64,000 bases of DNA, taken from Monilinia fructicola (Eukaryota; Ascomycota; Leotiomycetes; Helotiales; Sclerotiniaceae). A program made the translations under genes and the position numbers. Positions within the stretch are counted from its first letter, which is position 1. The number at the start of each line of letters is the position of its first letter. The stretch is taken from positions 1,178,001 to 1,242,000 of the forward strand of contig VICG01000009.1 of the NCBI GenBank assembly GCA_008692225.1, read 5' to 3'. This document shows positions 1 through 10,445 of this stretch, piece by piece. The notes beneath the pieces are model-generated. The model was given only the letters and a program-made list of their open reading frames with translations. It made no database searches and had not been told where the DNA came from.

Positions 1-1392
1 GATATGTCATTGTGAGATTTTGTGTTGTTTGATATATCCTACCCCAGAACGTATGTAGTCTAAAATCCCGGGGTATTGAAATAGGGTTTTGAAACTTGGC
101 AGGCTTCACCTATTTTCGAATTCATATCATTGGAGATTTTGATGTGATTCGACAGATCGTCAGCAGGATCTAAATATGGTGTCTTTCTGGGACCTATCAC
201 GCACTACAAAGTCCGCACCCTAGTGCTCACTCTATTGCACTTCGCATTTACTTCACATCTACTACTCGAGTATACACCTACTACTCGAGTACACACCTAC
301 TAATTCAATTCATCCCTATACCAACTCACATTCAAAATAATTCTGTACAGCGAGCATCCACCCTAAATTTTCAGCTCAGCGAAAAAAAACGCCACAAAAT
401 ATTTCAAGTGGATCCCATGCTTGGCTGGTACAACAAAACTTAGGCATCGAAATTAATTCTGCCCTGACTCATAAGAGTCTTTTTGCTTCTCAAGGGCTAG
501 CGCGTCGATAATTGTACGATGTGACAGGTGGCTTGGACTATATACCTTGAGATTTAATAAGAATTTCATCGGTAAGATACTTAGACAAGGGAGGCAGAGC
601 GAGCCGTAGTCAGGAGCCGAGTGTACTGGTAGGTGGATTTAAGGTTTAAGTTTATCTACCAGCGGACGACTTAAATTGTTATTAGGAGATTCAAAGCCCG
701 TAGTTTCTTCATCACGATCCACCTTAATGCTGGCAGCTAGCAGCGCACCGGGGATTTGAGCCGCATCTGCAGTTTCACGGTTGCTTAGTTGCATGTTGAT
801 ATGCTGTGAATACCTGGGGTCCATTCGAAGAATATACGAGGTCATTTGTAGTTACAAATGTTCATTGGAGGAGTCTACGGATCGACTCGAATTTTGGCTT
901 TCAGAACTCTTAGATCGAGTCAGTTTTTGAACCCGTGCATTCAGTTGAGTTTCTTGCAATTCTCGTGCCATAGTTAGGACTACTTGGGTAAAGCTAGGTC
1001 AAGTCAATTTTTCAGTTGCTTTTCAAGTCCAGTTTAGTTTCTCAAGCTTCTCCACAGCTAGGACTGCTCAGCGTGAGGCACATCTCAATCAAAGTTCTTT
1101 TGAGCCTCCAGTACATTTTCATCATTCAATTCTATCTCATCTCAATCTTATGGAAAATCTAAAGAATGCGGTCGACGATGGTGTGCGAGGCCATGATATA
1201 TAGCTGTGCCTCTTCATCCAATTTGATATCGTCTCGTTCAATATTCAACCTGGGCACTAATTTCTGAGGCTAACAGTGCCCAACCCACTTGATATAATCA
1301 AATAAACCTAACTTCAAGCGCATTGGATCATTCAAACAGAAATAACAGTCAAGCAATCCCCATCCCAGATCGTCGCATCACATCCCATGCCC
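1..1392. other. Intergenic stretch, no supported gene
   Basis: No convincing gene is visible. A 68-codon minus-strand frame at 639-845 has ordinary codon use but no partner exon or recognisable domain, so it was left out. Two copies of the 10-bp palindrome TACTCGAGTA lie 19 bp apart at 263-272 and 282-291. The 3' end of the GPI-protein gene begins at 1393. Confidence 0.6.
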
Positions 1393-2153
1393 CTACAGCA
1401 TCACCATCCCCAACGCCACTACCCCAACCGCGACCACCAAACTCCCAAATCTCGCCCCAACTAACGCATTCGCACCACTCGTCGCACTCGAACTGGCCTT
1501 CGCCGCCTCACTCGTGCTACTAGCCCCATCCTTAGCAGCCTTCGCCTCCGCCTTCTGCGTTTTCAACGCACTACAAGCATCCACAAGCGTAGTATTACTC
1601 GTCAAACTCTCCAATTTCGTCTGTGCCTTTGCAGCTTTTGCTTGCCAGTCCGCTTCTTTGGTTGCATTGCCTTTAGTTTTGGCCGCGAGCTTGGTGGTGT
1701 TAGATGCGATATCGATGGTCTTTTGAAGATCTATCACAAGGTATTAGTATACAAGTGTATAAGACATGATACGTGCATCCTCAGTATTCCAACCTAACAC
1801 AACAAGGACAATCACATACCTTCCATCTTATTGCACGTTTGCTTCGTCTGCGCCGCCTCGTTGATCGCGGCACAAGTCGCCACCAATGTACTGTTACCCT
1901 GTAGAGTATCGAGTTTCACGGCTGCCTCGCTTGCTTTGGCAACGATGGCGTCGATTTTCGTTTGGTTATTGTTTGTTTTGGTCGCGAGTTTCGTGCTGTT
2001 TTGCGCCGTCGTGATGAGTTTTTCCAGGTGCGTCATCTCTTTGCAGAGGGATTTGTCGGTCACGGGTTCGGTGCCGTTGGAATTTTTGGAGTTGCCTTTG
2101 GCGACGACGGTTGTGGCAGCGAGGAGGGATAGGAAGAGGGTTGGGAGGTGCAT
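1393..2153 (-). CDS. Secreted GPI-anchored protein with duplicated Cys/N-glycosylation domain
   Basis: Two exons, complement(join(1393..1730,1820..2153)), give 223 residues without a frame break. The intron starts GTATGTG and ends GATAG, and splices as NKME-DLQK in phase 1. Residues 1-18 are a signal peptide. Residues of about 35-105 and 105-175 are two copies of one domain. Each has two cysteines and sequons at matching places: NSTKLA versus NTTKLA, NQTK versus NATK, and NSTLV versus NTTLV. A Ser/Ala-rich spacer leads to a hydrophobic C-terminus (VVAVGVVALGMVML) typical of a GPI signal. The product is therefore probably a heavily glycosylated cell-wall or plasma-membrane protein. I do not recognise the repeat family, so no molecular function is offered. 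The gene is isolated from its neighbours and reads cleanly, which argues for a real, expressed gene. Confidence 0.85.
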
Positions 2154-3155
2154 TTTGAGGGTTTTGGTGGTTGGATGGTTGGATGGTTTGGTGTGACGAC
2201 TCTAAAAGGAACAAAGAATAGAGATTAGAAGTTTTGAAGATGAATTGGTATGAGAAGGAACTTGAAGTGAAGAAAAAAATTCAAAAAGGACGGTCCAGCC
2301 GAAGATTTCTAAAATGATAATATGTATATGAATCGAAGTGGTGATATCCAGATGCGATGCTAAGAAAGATACATGTATTCCTTATATACAAAGATATATA
2401 CAAAGATACAAATACAACACAAAAAAACTTCCTCAATCACCAAACACCCCACCCTCGCCTTCTCTCCTTTCCCCTCCGCTTAACGTTCCACTTGATCCAT
2501 ATCTCCTTACGCCTAAAATAGCTCATTCCCTCTCCTCCACTGGTGCGAACCTTGGAAGCCTACGTAAGCACCCAGAACATCAAACTCCCATTCCCAACGA
2601 ACCCCAACCCCAACCTTAAACCACAAACCCAACCACAAAAGCCCACGAATAATCACCCTGATTCCATGCCATGTTTTCCATGTCATGTTTCCCCCAACAG
2701 CGGGTTACGTATCATCAAACCATTGTGCCGAGACGATCTTTCCTTTGGGTCTTCACCATGAACCCTAAGCCTAGGCTTAGAATCTAGCGGTTTCCGTGCG
2801 GTTTGATTCAGCTTTCTCTTGACATATCCGCCCTACCCTACCTTACCTTACCTTATCCTGTAGAACTACAAAAATCGCATCCCAGTAGCAACAAGGAAGT
2901 ATAGATAGATACACACGGCGGTAGATATCTACAAGACACAAAAACCCCCAGCCAGTACATCCCCATCCATATCCACCACTTCAAAACCAGCAACCCCCAA
3001 AAATACACCAGTACCATCACCACTACGTTTCGCTGACGACACCTTTTCCATCTCTCCCCGCCCCTCTCCCTCTTTCCGATGCCCCACCTCACAACCTAAA
3101 GATTAATCCATCCATGCACGCCGCCACCCCCACATCATCGCAACACAAGTTACAA

Positions 3156-3210
3156 CATACCATACCATACCATACCATACCATACCATACCATACCATAC
3201 CATACCATAC
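3156..3210. repeat. (CATAC)11 microsatellite
   Basis: Eleven uninterrupted copies of the pentamer CATAC, followed directly by a CATTAC variant. Confidence 0.95.
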
Positions 3211-3546
3211 CATTACTACAGTACTCCGTACATGTACAGAAAACACAAATGCGCCCAAAATCTCCTAACCAGCACCCATCCAACCATCGCATAGTCCCAA
3301 ACGCGCCGATAAAAAAGCATCCCATCCCATCCCATCCCATATCTCATATCCCATATCCCATATCCAATCAACCAAAACCCCCAACCCCCCCAAATCAAAC
3401 AAAACTCCAGCTCCAAAAAACCCCCCAGCGCACTCCCTCCCCGCAGCGGGCAAAATATCCAGACACTCTATATACTCCATCCCGCGATCCACCAATCCTC
3501 CACCCAACCCTCCAATATTTCCCGCGATAGCTTTGTGCAAATACAG

Positions 3547-3548
<2 letters not shown>

Positions 3549-3580
<32 letters not shown>
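3549..3580. repeat. (CA)16 microsatellite
   Basis: Pure CA dinucleotide run. About 50 bp downstream, at 3628-3655, is a short AACCAG-type hexamer repeat. Confidence 0.95.
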
Positions 3581-3583
<3 letters not shown>

Positions 3584-3787
3584 GACAACAGCAAACAAAA
3601 ACCACCATTTCCACCCAGCACCCCACAACCAGAACCAGAACCAGAACCAGAACCATATCCAGAACCCCCCAAACCACCAAGCCCAAGCGACATGCAGGGA
3701 TAACAAAACTCCCGCGTTTCACAAGAGTCCGAAGCACGCACAAAGCGTATCAGGTATGTCTTGCCGACCACTGATACTCGAGTAATG

Positions 3788-3802
3788 AAAATGAAAAAGA
3801 AA

Positions 3803-3834
<32 letters not shown>

Positions 3835-3837
3835 AAG
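3788..3837. repeat. AAAAAG purine tract
   Basis: Six-base AAAAAG units run into a poly-A stretch, giving an all-purine strand of about 50 bases. Confidence 0.9.
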
Positions 3838-4405
3838 AGACAGAGAGACGAACGAACGAGGAGAAAATGAAAGGGAGTGGATGCGGGTGTGCTATCGTCG
3901 TATATCGGATGAAGGTGTGACTTTCGCGCGAGAGGCAGGCGGTCTAGGTACCGACCCACGCAGGTAGGTAGGGATTGTAAGATGAAAATTGGCCAAGTAT
4001 GAAACCACGGACGGTTTGCCTCAGCGCTCATACGTAGATCGACTATTCATTCCCTGGCTTAGGATTTGGTAAAACGGTTGGATGAAGCTGTTGCGCGTCA
4101 TTTATCTCATCACATGTAAAAAGACTCCAAGTAAATCGAGGTAATTGTTACAATCTCGCAAGTAGCAAGAGAGAATTATCGTTCTACAGAAAAGCAAATC
4201 CTAGATGAATACATGCTCATTCCTTTACAATTAGGTTTGGCAATGGTATACAACTCTCCTAAACGCCTTCCTTTGCTATCGAAGTCAAGTGACAACGTAT
4301 GCCAGTGAAATCCCTAACTCTCATCCGTGTAACCCTAGTCATATATTCATGAAGTACCATGCAAATAGCATTCCTTGATATTAAACCTTATGAAACCTCC
4401 ACCAC

Positions 4406-6058
4406 TCAAACTGTTCCACTGATGCTTAATTCGCGGATTTCTTGCAAAACCTGCTCAACCCTGCTATCAAGATGTCCTTGCGCATATTGTTCTCTGGTGT
4501 CAGCATCCAAGTACTGTTGTACTTGAGCCATTCTGGAATACGCTTCAGCACAGAAACGAAGTTGGATCTTGACTAAAGCTTCGAAACTTGGGTCAAGGTA
4601 AGGAACACGGAGGTCGATGAGTTGGGGGAGCTCGTTGAAGAGTTGCTCATTGAGCTGCTCATAAGCTGCCTTGGCCATCTCAGTCTCCTTCTCCGCGCGA
4701 GGAAGTTTGGTGACATCCTTATCTGGTTTCTCAACAAGCTTCTTGACCTTTGCGCGCATGGCATCATAGTCGAGGAGTTTGTGATTGCGCTTCTTGATAC
4801 CTAAAAATCGAATTATTTAGCAGGAATTATTTAGCAGGAGCAAAGGTCCTTACACTCATTGATGTCAGGGAAGTAGGCGCAGAACCTAGAGATGGGCTCC
4901 AAGACGGTGGTACTAATTATGTTAGCCTTATGCGTTTTGCGCGAAGAAACCTTGAAATCTCACCGGTATGGTCCATCAAGAGCTTTGATCGTTTCCGCAT
5001 CAAGATCCTCTACAGCTTGCTTGTAGCTACGACTGACACCATCCTTTGCACCGGCATCACCATAGAAAGCATCGATTGTCTCAGCAATGCGCATCTGGGA
5101 AGCGGTCATTGCTACATGGCCGTTAGTTCACCCCGAAAAAAATAAAAATAGAGCTGATCTGCTTACCTCTGAGAGAGTCCAAGTAGCCCTTTGACTCCTT
5201 CTGCAACCTCAAAGAAGCAGTTTCCATAGTTCGGTAACGTCTGCATGTCTGGTCAACAATAGCGCTCTTCTCATCCTCATTTCTAGCCATCATGAACAAA
5301 GTAATTAATTTTTGCCATTCTTCGTCGCATAAATCGGAGCCAGAAGCAGTTGATCCTGGGCGCAAAGACGGAGTGGATGGGAGATAGGAGCTGGACACAT
5401 CGGATGGTGTCGCAACAGAGTACAAGGAGGGACTTGATGGGTAATAATCAAGAGAAGAAGTGGATGGAGTTGATGCGAAATTTGAAGCGGTGGGGGATGG
5501 ATATCCAGATGAAACGCGTTCTCCATCATCGGATTCTTCTTTGTTGACGTCTCCTTCGTCGTCGGTCTCTTCATCATCGTCCAAGTCTGTTTCATCTTCG
5601 GAATCTGAGCTAGAATGGCAACCGTCCGCGACAGATTGCATACGATCACACAGTGATCGCATACCTGCCAAAACCGCATCCATTCCATCATCGGGCATTT
5701 CCATCATATTGAAATTGGCCATTTTCGCAATAATTGCGACTGTAAAAAAGTTGTAACTAACCTTTCCTCAACCTCGTAATCGCGATCATTTGTCTTCTCA
5801 ACATGGCCTTAAATAAGATTAGCAGCTGCCTGAAAATAAACAAGCAGGTTAGGTGGGGGACAATATCATATTCTGATGTCGTTGATCCCCTCCTTCCCGG
5901 AAGCTGCTCGATCTATCTCACTTACCAGTCTTCATCATGACCTGAGTGGTTGCTCGGTTGACATTCTTCTTAAAGCCTGTTGATAGGTGTATTGTTAGCC
6001 CAGCTTTCTTTATGACACTATGGTTCACAGATGTGTTCCTCTTACCTGCCCACGACAT
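4406..6058 (-). CDS. RVS161: BAR-domain protein RVS161 (amphiphysin-like)
   Basis: Seven coding exons, complement(join(4406..4800,4854..4912,4964..5111,5167..5240,5762..5807,5926..5976,6046..6058)), give an intact 261-residue protein; yeast Rvs161 has 265. It starts MSWAGFKKNVNRATTQ, the amphipathic N-terminal helix of the N-BAR fold. It continues through RRYRTMETASLRLQKESKGY and ends with the BAR helices around LPQLIDLRVPYLDPSF. Rvs161/Hob3 forms a curved dimer with Rvs167 that bends membrane at endocytic pits and acts in actin polarity and cell fusion. All junctions are GT-AG. Exons of 13, 51 and 46 bases at the 5' end are typical of this gene in fungi. Intron 3 is unusually long (521 bp) and contains an open cassette described separately. 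The gene is divergent from ALB1, 429 bp away. Confidence 0.96.
5167..5739 (-). other. Candidate alternative exon inside RVS161 intron 3
   Basis: Inside the long third intron an open frame runs from an acceptor-like TTTTTTACAG (exon would start at 5739) straight into exon 4, ending at the exon-4 donor. Joining exon 2 (ends 5926) to 5739 keeps frame exactly: MMKT-VAIIAKMANF. It replaces the 15 residues of exon 3 with about 166 residues. The insert is acidic (DSEDETDLDDDEETDDEG), then Ser/Pro/Tyr-rich, then helical (EWQKLITLFMMARNEDEK). An ATG at 5722 could also serve as an independent start. The frame is seen in the sequence; that it is transcribed and spliced this way is inference. The alternative is a chance open frame in an intron, but its length and composition make that less likely. 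Confidence 0.5.
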
Positions 6059-6487
6059 GATGACGGACTATTTGCAGTAAAGTAAACAACAATAGTTGGG
6101 TATCTTAAGATTTGACTAGGGATCGTATGCAAGATGAATTGATATTAGGATGCCAAAGAACTTTGGACTTCTATGAGATCTAATACAAAGGTAGTGGGGA
6201 AAAAAGTGGTGTATCAGCAATTGTGATTTGAATGTGAATATATTCGGAGATCAAAACTGAGGGCGATGATGATGAATTCATGCTTGAGTACTAAACTTGG
6301 CTTGTGGCGCAGCTGCAAGCATCGGGTTCGGTGAAAGTATTCACCGATATGGGATGCAGCGGCCGCCCACCAGCCGCTGGTGTTAAATCCTTGCTTCCAA
6401 AATAATTATTTTCCTCGCCCAATTCTTCAAATTGAAGAAACCCATTATCAAGCCAATCCACAACAGGAATTTTAGAATTACATCAAG
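6059..6487. promoter_or_regulatory. Shared divergent promoter, RVS161/ALB1
   Basis: The two start codons are 429 bp apart and point outward, so this stretch must hold both promoters. It includes a short GC-rich island (gcagcggccgcccaccagccgc region, 6355-6377). No factor-specific site was identified with confidence. Confidence 0.5.
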
Positions 6488-6878
6488 ATGGCATCCAAAA
6501 GTAACCCTAATGTTCCCCAAAAGAAACGCAAGGTCGCAAACCGAGCCAAGACGCAGCGCAAGAACGCCATCAACAAAATCACTAAGAACCCAAGAGGCAC
6601 AAGAGCCAGTACTGTTCTATTCCCTACCAGTGGACCTTTAGCACCTGTATCTGGAAAGAAAGCTCGCAAGTTACAGAAGGCGCAGAACTGTGCACGTCAA
6701 AGAGCATTGGAGAAGGCCATGAAAGAGGGAGAAGTCAATATGACTGGTCAGTATTTCAAATTCTGGAATTGGGTTTGGGGCTTTGTTGCTAATTATGATT
6801 CTAGATGCGCCAGAGGGGAGCGAGGAGACAGCAGCAAATGGAGAGAACCAGGGAATGGAGGTTGACAACATTGCATAA
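6488..6878 (+). CDS. ALB1: Ribosome biogenesis protein Alb1 family
   Basis: Two exons, join(6488..6746,6805..6878), encode 110 residues. The 58-bp intron (GTCAGT...TTCTAG) splices as NMT-DAPEG. The N-terminal half is strongly basic (QKKRKVANRAKTQRKNAINK) with a nuclear-localisation character. A central VLFPTSGPLAPVSGKKARKL block and an acidic tail ending MEVDNIA match the fungal Alb1 family. Yeast Alb1 binds Arx1 on pre-60S particles and helps their export from the nucleus. The start follows a CAAG context and gives the expected family length. The call rests on remembered family features, not a search. Confidence 0.8.
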
Positions 6879-7342
6879 GTAATGCAAGCATCACAGGAAA
6901 TGCTGGAGTAATGGCGATTGGAGTTACGGTCAAAAGCTCGAGAGTCTTATGTTAAACGAGGATATTGGATTTCTACCAAAACAGAAAGGATATGATGGTT
7001 CTTATACCCGGCCAGGGAACTTGCAGGTATTCTATTGGCATACCGGATTTGTCGAAAGGTGGCATTATTCAAAATGAATGTGTAGATGGATCTATGAAAG
7101 GGGTATCAATATTTGCTTCGAATTTTGATATCGCAAAAGTTTACCGAAGTATCTATTCTCAATTCACGACTCATACTTGAACAACCACAACATCTTCTCC
7201 CTTCACTACTAAGAGGTGCAAAGCTTGAATGCCTGAAGCCAGATAAAATTCGTCAATGTTTTTGCTCCCCAGCAACTATTTACAATCATCATGTTTACTC
7301 ATTTGTGTTTATATCCTACTCCACCTGTTTTTCACTTGATAA
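6879..7342. other. Convergent 3' ends, no gene
   Basis: This spacer lies between the ends of ALB1 (+) and the rhamnogalacturonase (-). Short frames here have no recognisable content. Both 3' UTRs and terminators must lie inside it. Confidence 0.6.
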
Positions 7343-9277
7343 CTATGGGTATGCTCTCTTCGTTGCTGGAACCTGACCGGGAAAGAAGGTCGTAGGAATC
7401 GTAGGGATAGGAATACTAGCCGTGAGCCCATACCCAGTGGCCAAATCATTGGGCATCTTTGCGGCCGAGTAGCCAGAAGGAGCGGATGATACCGTTTGTG
7501 TCACAATTGAGTCTGTCATAGCACTGATTAACAATTGACACCATCAAGACAGTTCACAACTTACAAGCCGTATGCGCAGACCCATGAACCAAGCATCCTC
7601 CATCACCCCAAGCGTTTTGACATTTGTATAATTCATAACTGCCTGTGTCTGTCCAGATCGCAAAGTCTGTAATGCTCAAACCCGCACAGGGCTCCCCAGT
7701 GGGACAAATGATCTGTATAGGTGCTCTTTGGGCACCATTTGCACAAGTTCCTTTCCAATTTGAGAAAGTGAGACCGATGAACAAGACGCCATCGCCGTCT
7801 GCTGGTGTTGATTTCCAATATGCGTCAATGTCAAGAGAGTACGCGTTGCTGTGGCCAATGAAGTTTGAGAACACACTGTCAGATACCGATCCTAGAGAAT
7901 TTTAACTGGAGGGTTGATGGGTATGATTAGTCGCCGAAGCTTACCTGATCCACCGTTACTCTTGATCATAAACATTTGGTTCGATTGCCAGGTGTATATA
8001 TTGTTGTAAGTTATCTTTGAAATGGCGGTATCTGCCCCCAGACTACCGATTGCACAACCTCCTGACCGGTTGCAATGAATGTTTTCGATCAGCATATGGT
8101 TGGAAGGATTCTAAATTTTGTTACTATCATGCAATGCATCATCCGACTTCAGAAGGCCGCGAAATCTGGTGTTCTAGGCTCGATAGCTCGAATGCTATAG
8201 ACTTGCCCGGCGAAAATTGTAGGGAATAGCATACCTTGACAGTGACACATTCGTCCTTGTTAGTAACTTCGATATCATGAATATGGACATTGAAGCCCCA
8301 AACATTGATACCGTCTAGTCCACCTTCATCTCCACCACGGATAATCAGGTTGTATACCTGGCCATTTTGTACCGTGTCGAGAACGAGATGAAACGCCGGA
8401 GCTAGTGAGATGTGTTAGTGGGCCTTGACCGTCATATCCGAGAAATATTTGATCGGAGAAACGATGGAAGATCCGTTGACATTGGTTTACAAAGCAGGAT
8501 ATAGCATTGTTGAACTAGAGATGGAAGAGTAAAAGCAGAGAAAGCTCACAGTCAACAAGAGCGATATCATGAATGGCAAAATTGACAACATTGACAAGCC
8601 GAATGAGACGAGGGCTACACCAAAAGTTAACGATATCCTTGAACAGTCTAGTATTATGATGAGTTACCCATATGTGCCTTGGGCATGGTACACATATCCA
8701 TAGCCTTGAATAGCACCGCTAGATCTGCTACTGTAGATCTCGAAATCCGTGGAATCTTGGACTAATATTGAATTCAGATACCGTCACGAATATGGAGATG
8801 GCTAGCAAACTCACTGATAATCATGTGCCCACCCGCAGTTCTATAGCCAAATTCTCAGTCTTTGGCATATTTTTTTGTTGTAATCATAGTCTTACCCTGT
8901 TCTGTAAATGATACCCTCCAAGTTTATGGCCCACGCTTTCCCGCCCGATAACGTCACCCAGGTGGACATGGCAAAGTTACCAAGAGGAATATTCACTAGA
9001 TAGCACTTCAGAATTATATCTCAGTAATGTACATGCCAATGAACTTACCCACGCCACCACTTGCACAAGCATTGAATGCGGCGAGAAGGGGTGGCCCCAG
9101 ATCCGTCACCCCGTCAGCTACTGCGCCATACTTAGTGACATCGCAAACTTTCTTCGCCCATTTCGCATCCGAAGTTGTGAGGGGACCGATAGGGTAGCCA
9201 GAAGCTAACTGAGTAGATACAAGAGATGGCAAGAACAGAGAGATGGAAAGAAGAACGGCCCTCAGATTAAGGAGCAT
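7343..9277 (-). CDS. Rhamnogalacturonase (GH28), secreted
   Basis: Nine exons, complement(join(7343..7512,7565..7891,7945..8110,8235..8401,8550..8614,8668..8761,8815..8840,8896..8995,9049..9277)), give 447 residues with every GT-AG junction in frame. A signal peptide ([20 protein letters not shown]) precedes the mature enzyme. The chain follows fungal rhamnogalacturonase A throughout: DYGA-like [15 protein letters not shown] near the start, GIIYRTG, then [30 protein letters not shown] and MIKSNGGSG. The last three replace the NTD, DD/GHG and RIK signatures of polygalacturonases and distinguish rhamnogalacturonan hydrolases. The enzyme cleaves the alternating galacturonate-rhamnose backbone of pectin hairy regions outside the cell. 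The C-terminus [13 protein letters not shown] also matches the family. Splitting into exons as small as 26 bp is notable. The gene fits a plant-associated lifestyle. Confidence 0.95.
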
Positions 9278-10013
9278 TCTGGGCTGGGAATGTTTGGAAT
9301 ATTAAATATCAATTTTGCAACGAAAAAGAGTATAGCAATTGATGAACATGACGGAAAAACAGGGGAGAGCATATTGAGCACATATAAAGGCATTGGGGTC
9401 TTGCCTCAATTGAAGAGAAGCATTTGGGATGGTGGATGATCCTTTGCCAAGTTCCCACCCTTCAACCTAGCACCTGATATCCCGCTTGGCAATAATAATT
9501 ATTTGAACAAGAGTGTTGCGCTTATATGTACAGATAAGAGAAACGGGAAAAGGTATAAAGGGATGGGAACATGAAAAGAAGACATGCATATGTGCGGCTG
9601 TTCACAATAGATGAATATTTTTACCGAACGGAGTAATAATAGGTACGTACCAAGAGGGTACTCGCGACGATCAATAGCGAGCTCTTTATGTCAGGCAAAA
9701 TGTCAAAATTTGGTAGAACTAACTCGTGATGTAAGGTACGATTAGCGATTCGTGGGATAAAGATTCGCGAGTGTAAGAAGCAATTCGATATTGCAGGGAT
9801 GATGGCGTCTTGGCCAACAAAATCTGGGGTATCATGATGTTGGGACTAATAAGTACCGCGGGACATCAAGAAATGCAATATGCTGGCTTCTCCTTCTACC
9901 CCTCTTATACTACCGGAAGCGTGTTTTCTTGGAGTGTGGAGTTCTGACTGCGCAGCACTTACAGCGCTGAATCTGTGTTTCCTCCTTCAAGTTGCACAGC
10001 TCTCTTCAGCTTG
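9278..10013. other. Upstream region of the rhamnogalacturonase, no gene
   Basis: AT-rich spacer that should hold the rhamnogalacturonase promoter. I see no clear gene or repeat in it. Confidence 0.5.
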
Positions 10014-10445
10014 CTAGGCCAAGGCAATGTCATTAACCAAGATTGCGGATTTGAGAGTATGATTATCGGTAGGAAGCTTCAGAGCCCCCAGTGTCTTTGC
10101 ATGCAGAGATTTACCCGTTCCATTTGATAGAATTGATACTGTTTCGTACAACATTGCGCCGAAGAACATGTTCATTTCTCCATCCACACCACGTCGCGAA
10201 TGCTCCTTCAACATATACTCTCTCTTGCCCATAACTATAGGTCTATTGATGGAGCTGATCCACAGATTGATCATGAAAGAATCTAAATGGTTAGAAGTTT
10301 TCCTTTGGTTACCTAGGTAGGTAGTATTTAGCAAAGTTTCGGTTAAATAAATGGTAGAATCTATTTCGGGATAAATCCTACTCATTTGATGTGTATGGAT
10401 CCATCCAGTATTAAATTCTAGTTTCAGGGCAGGGAAGAGTATCAA
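10014..10445 (-). pseudogene. ORF relic, possibly part of a fungal transcription factor
   Basis: This open frame of 143 codons has no signal peptide or clear domain. Stretches such as YLGNQRKTSNHLDSFMINLW and MNMFFGAMLYETVSIL faintly recall the middle region of fungal-specific transcription factors, where a leading helix is followed by LYETVS-type segments. There is no zinc cluster upstream, and the frame ends at a stop although downstream sequence could continue in the other frames. I read it as a decayed fragment. It could equally be a chance frame. Confidence 0.25.

Larger units (their letters stand above)
2154..4405. other. Intergenic, dominated by simple repeats
   Basis: No gene is supported. 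The many overlapping frames here are by-products of tandem repeats: CATAC, CA, CCAGAA and AAAAAG runs. The TACTCGAGTA palindrome occurs at 3775-3784 and TACTCCGTA at 3222-3230. Confidence 0.6.

Noticed and set aside
7343..9277. Polygalacturonase assignment
   Set aside because: NTD, GHG and RIK signatures are replaced by NKDE, GGCAIGS and IKSNGGSG, as in rhamnogalacturonases.
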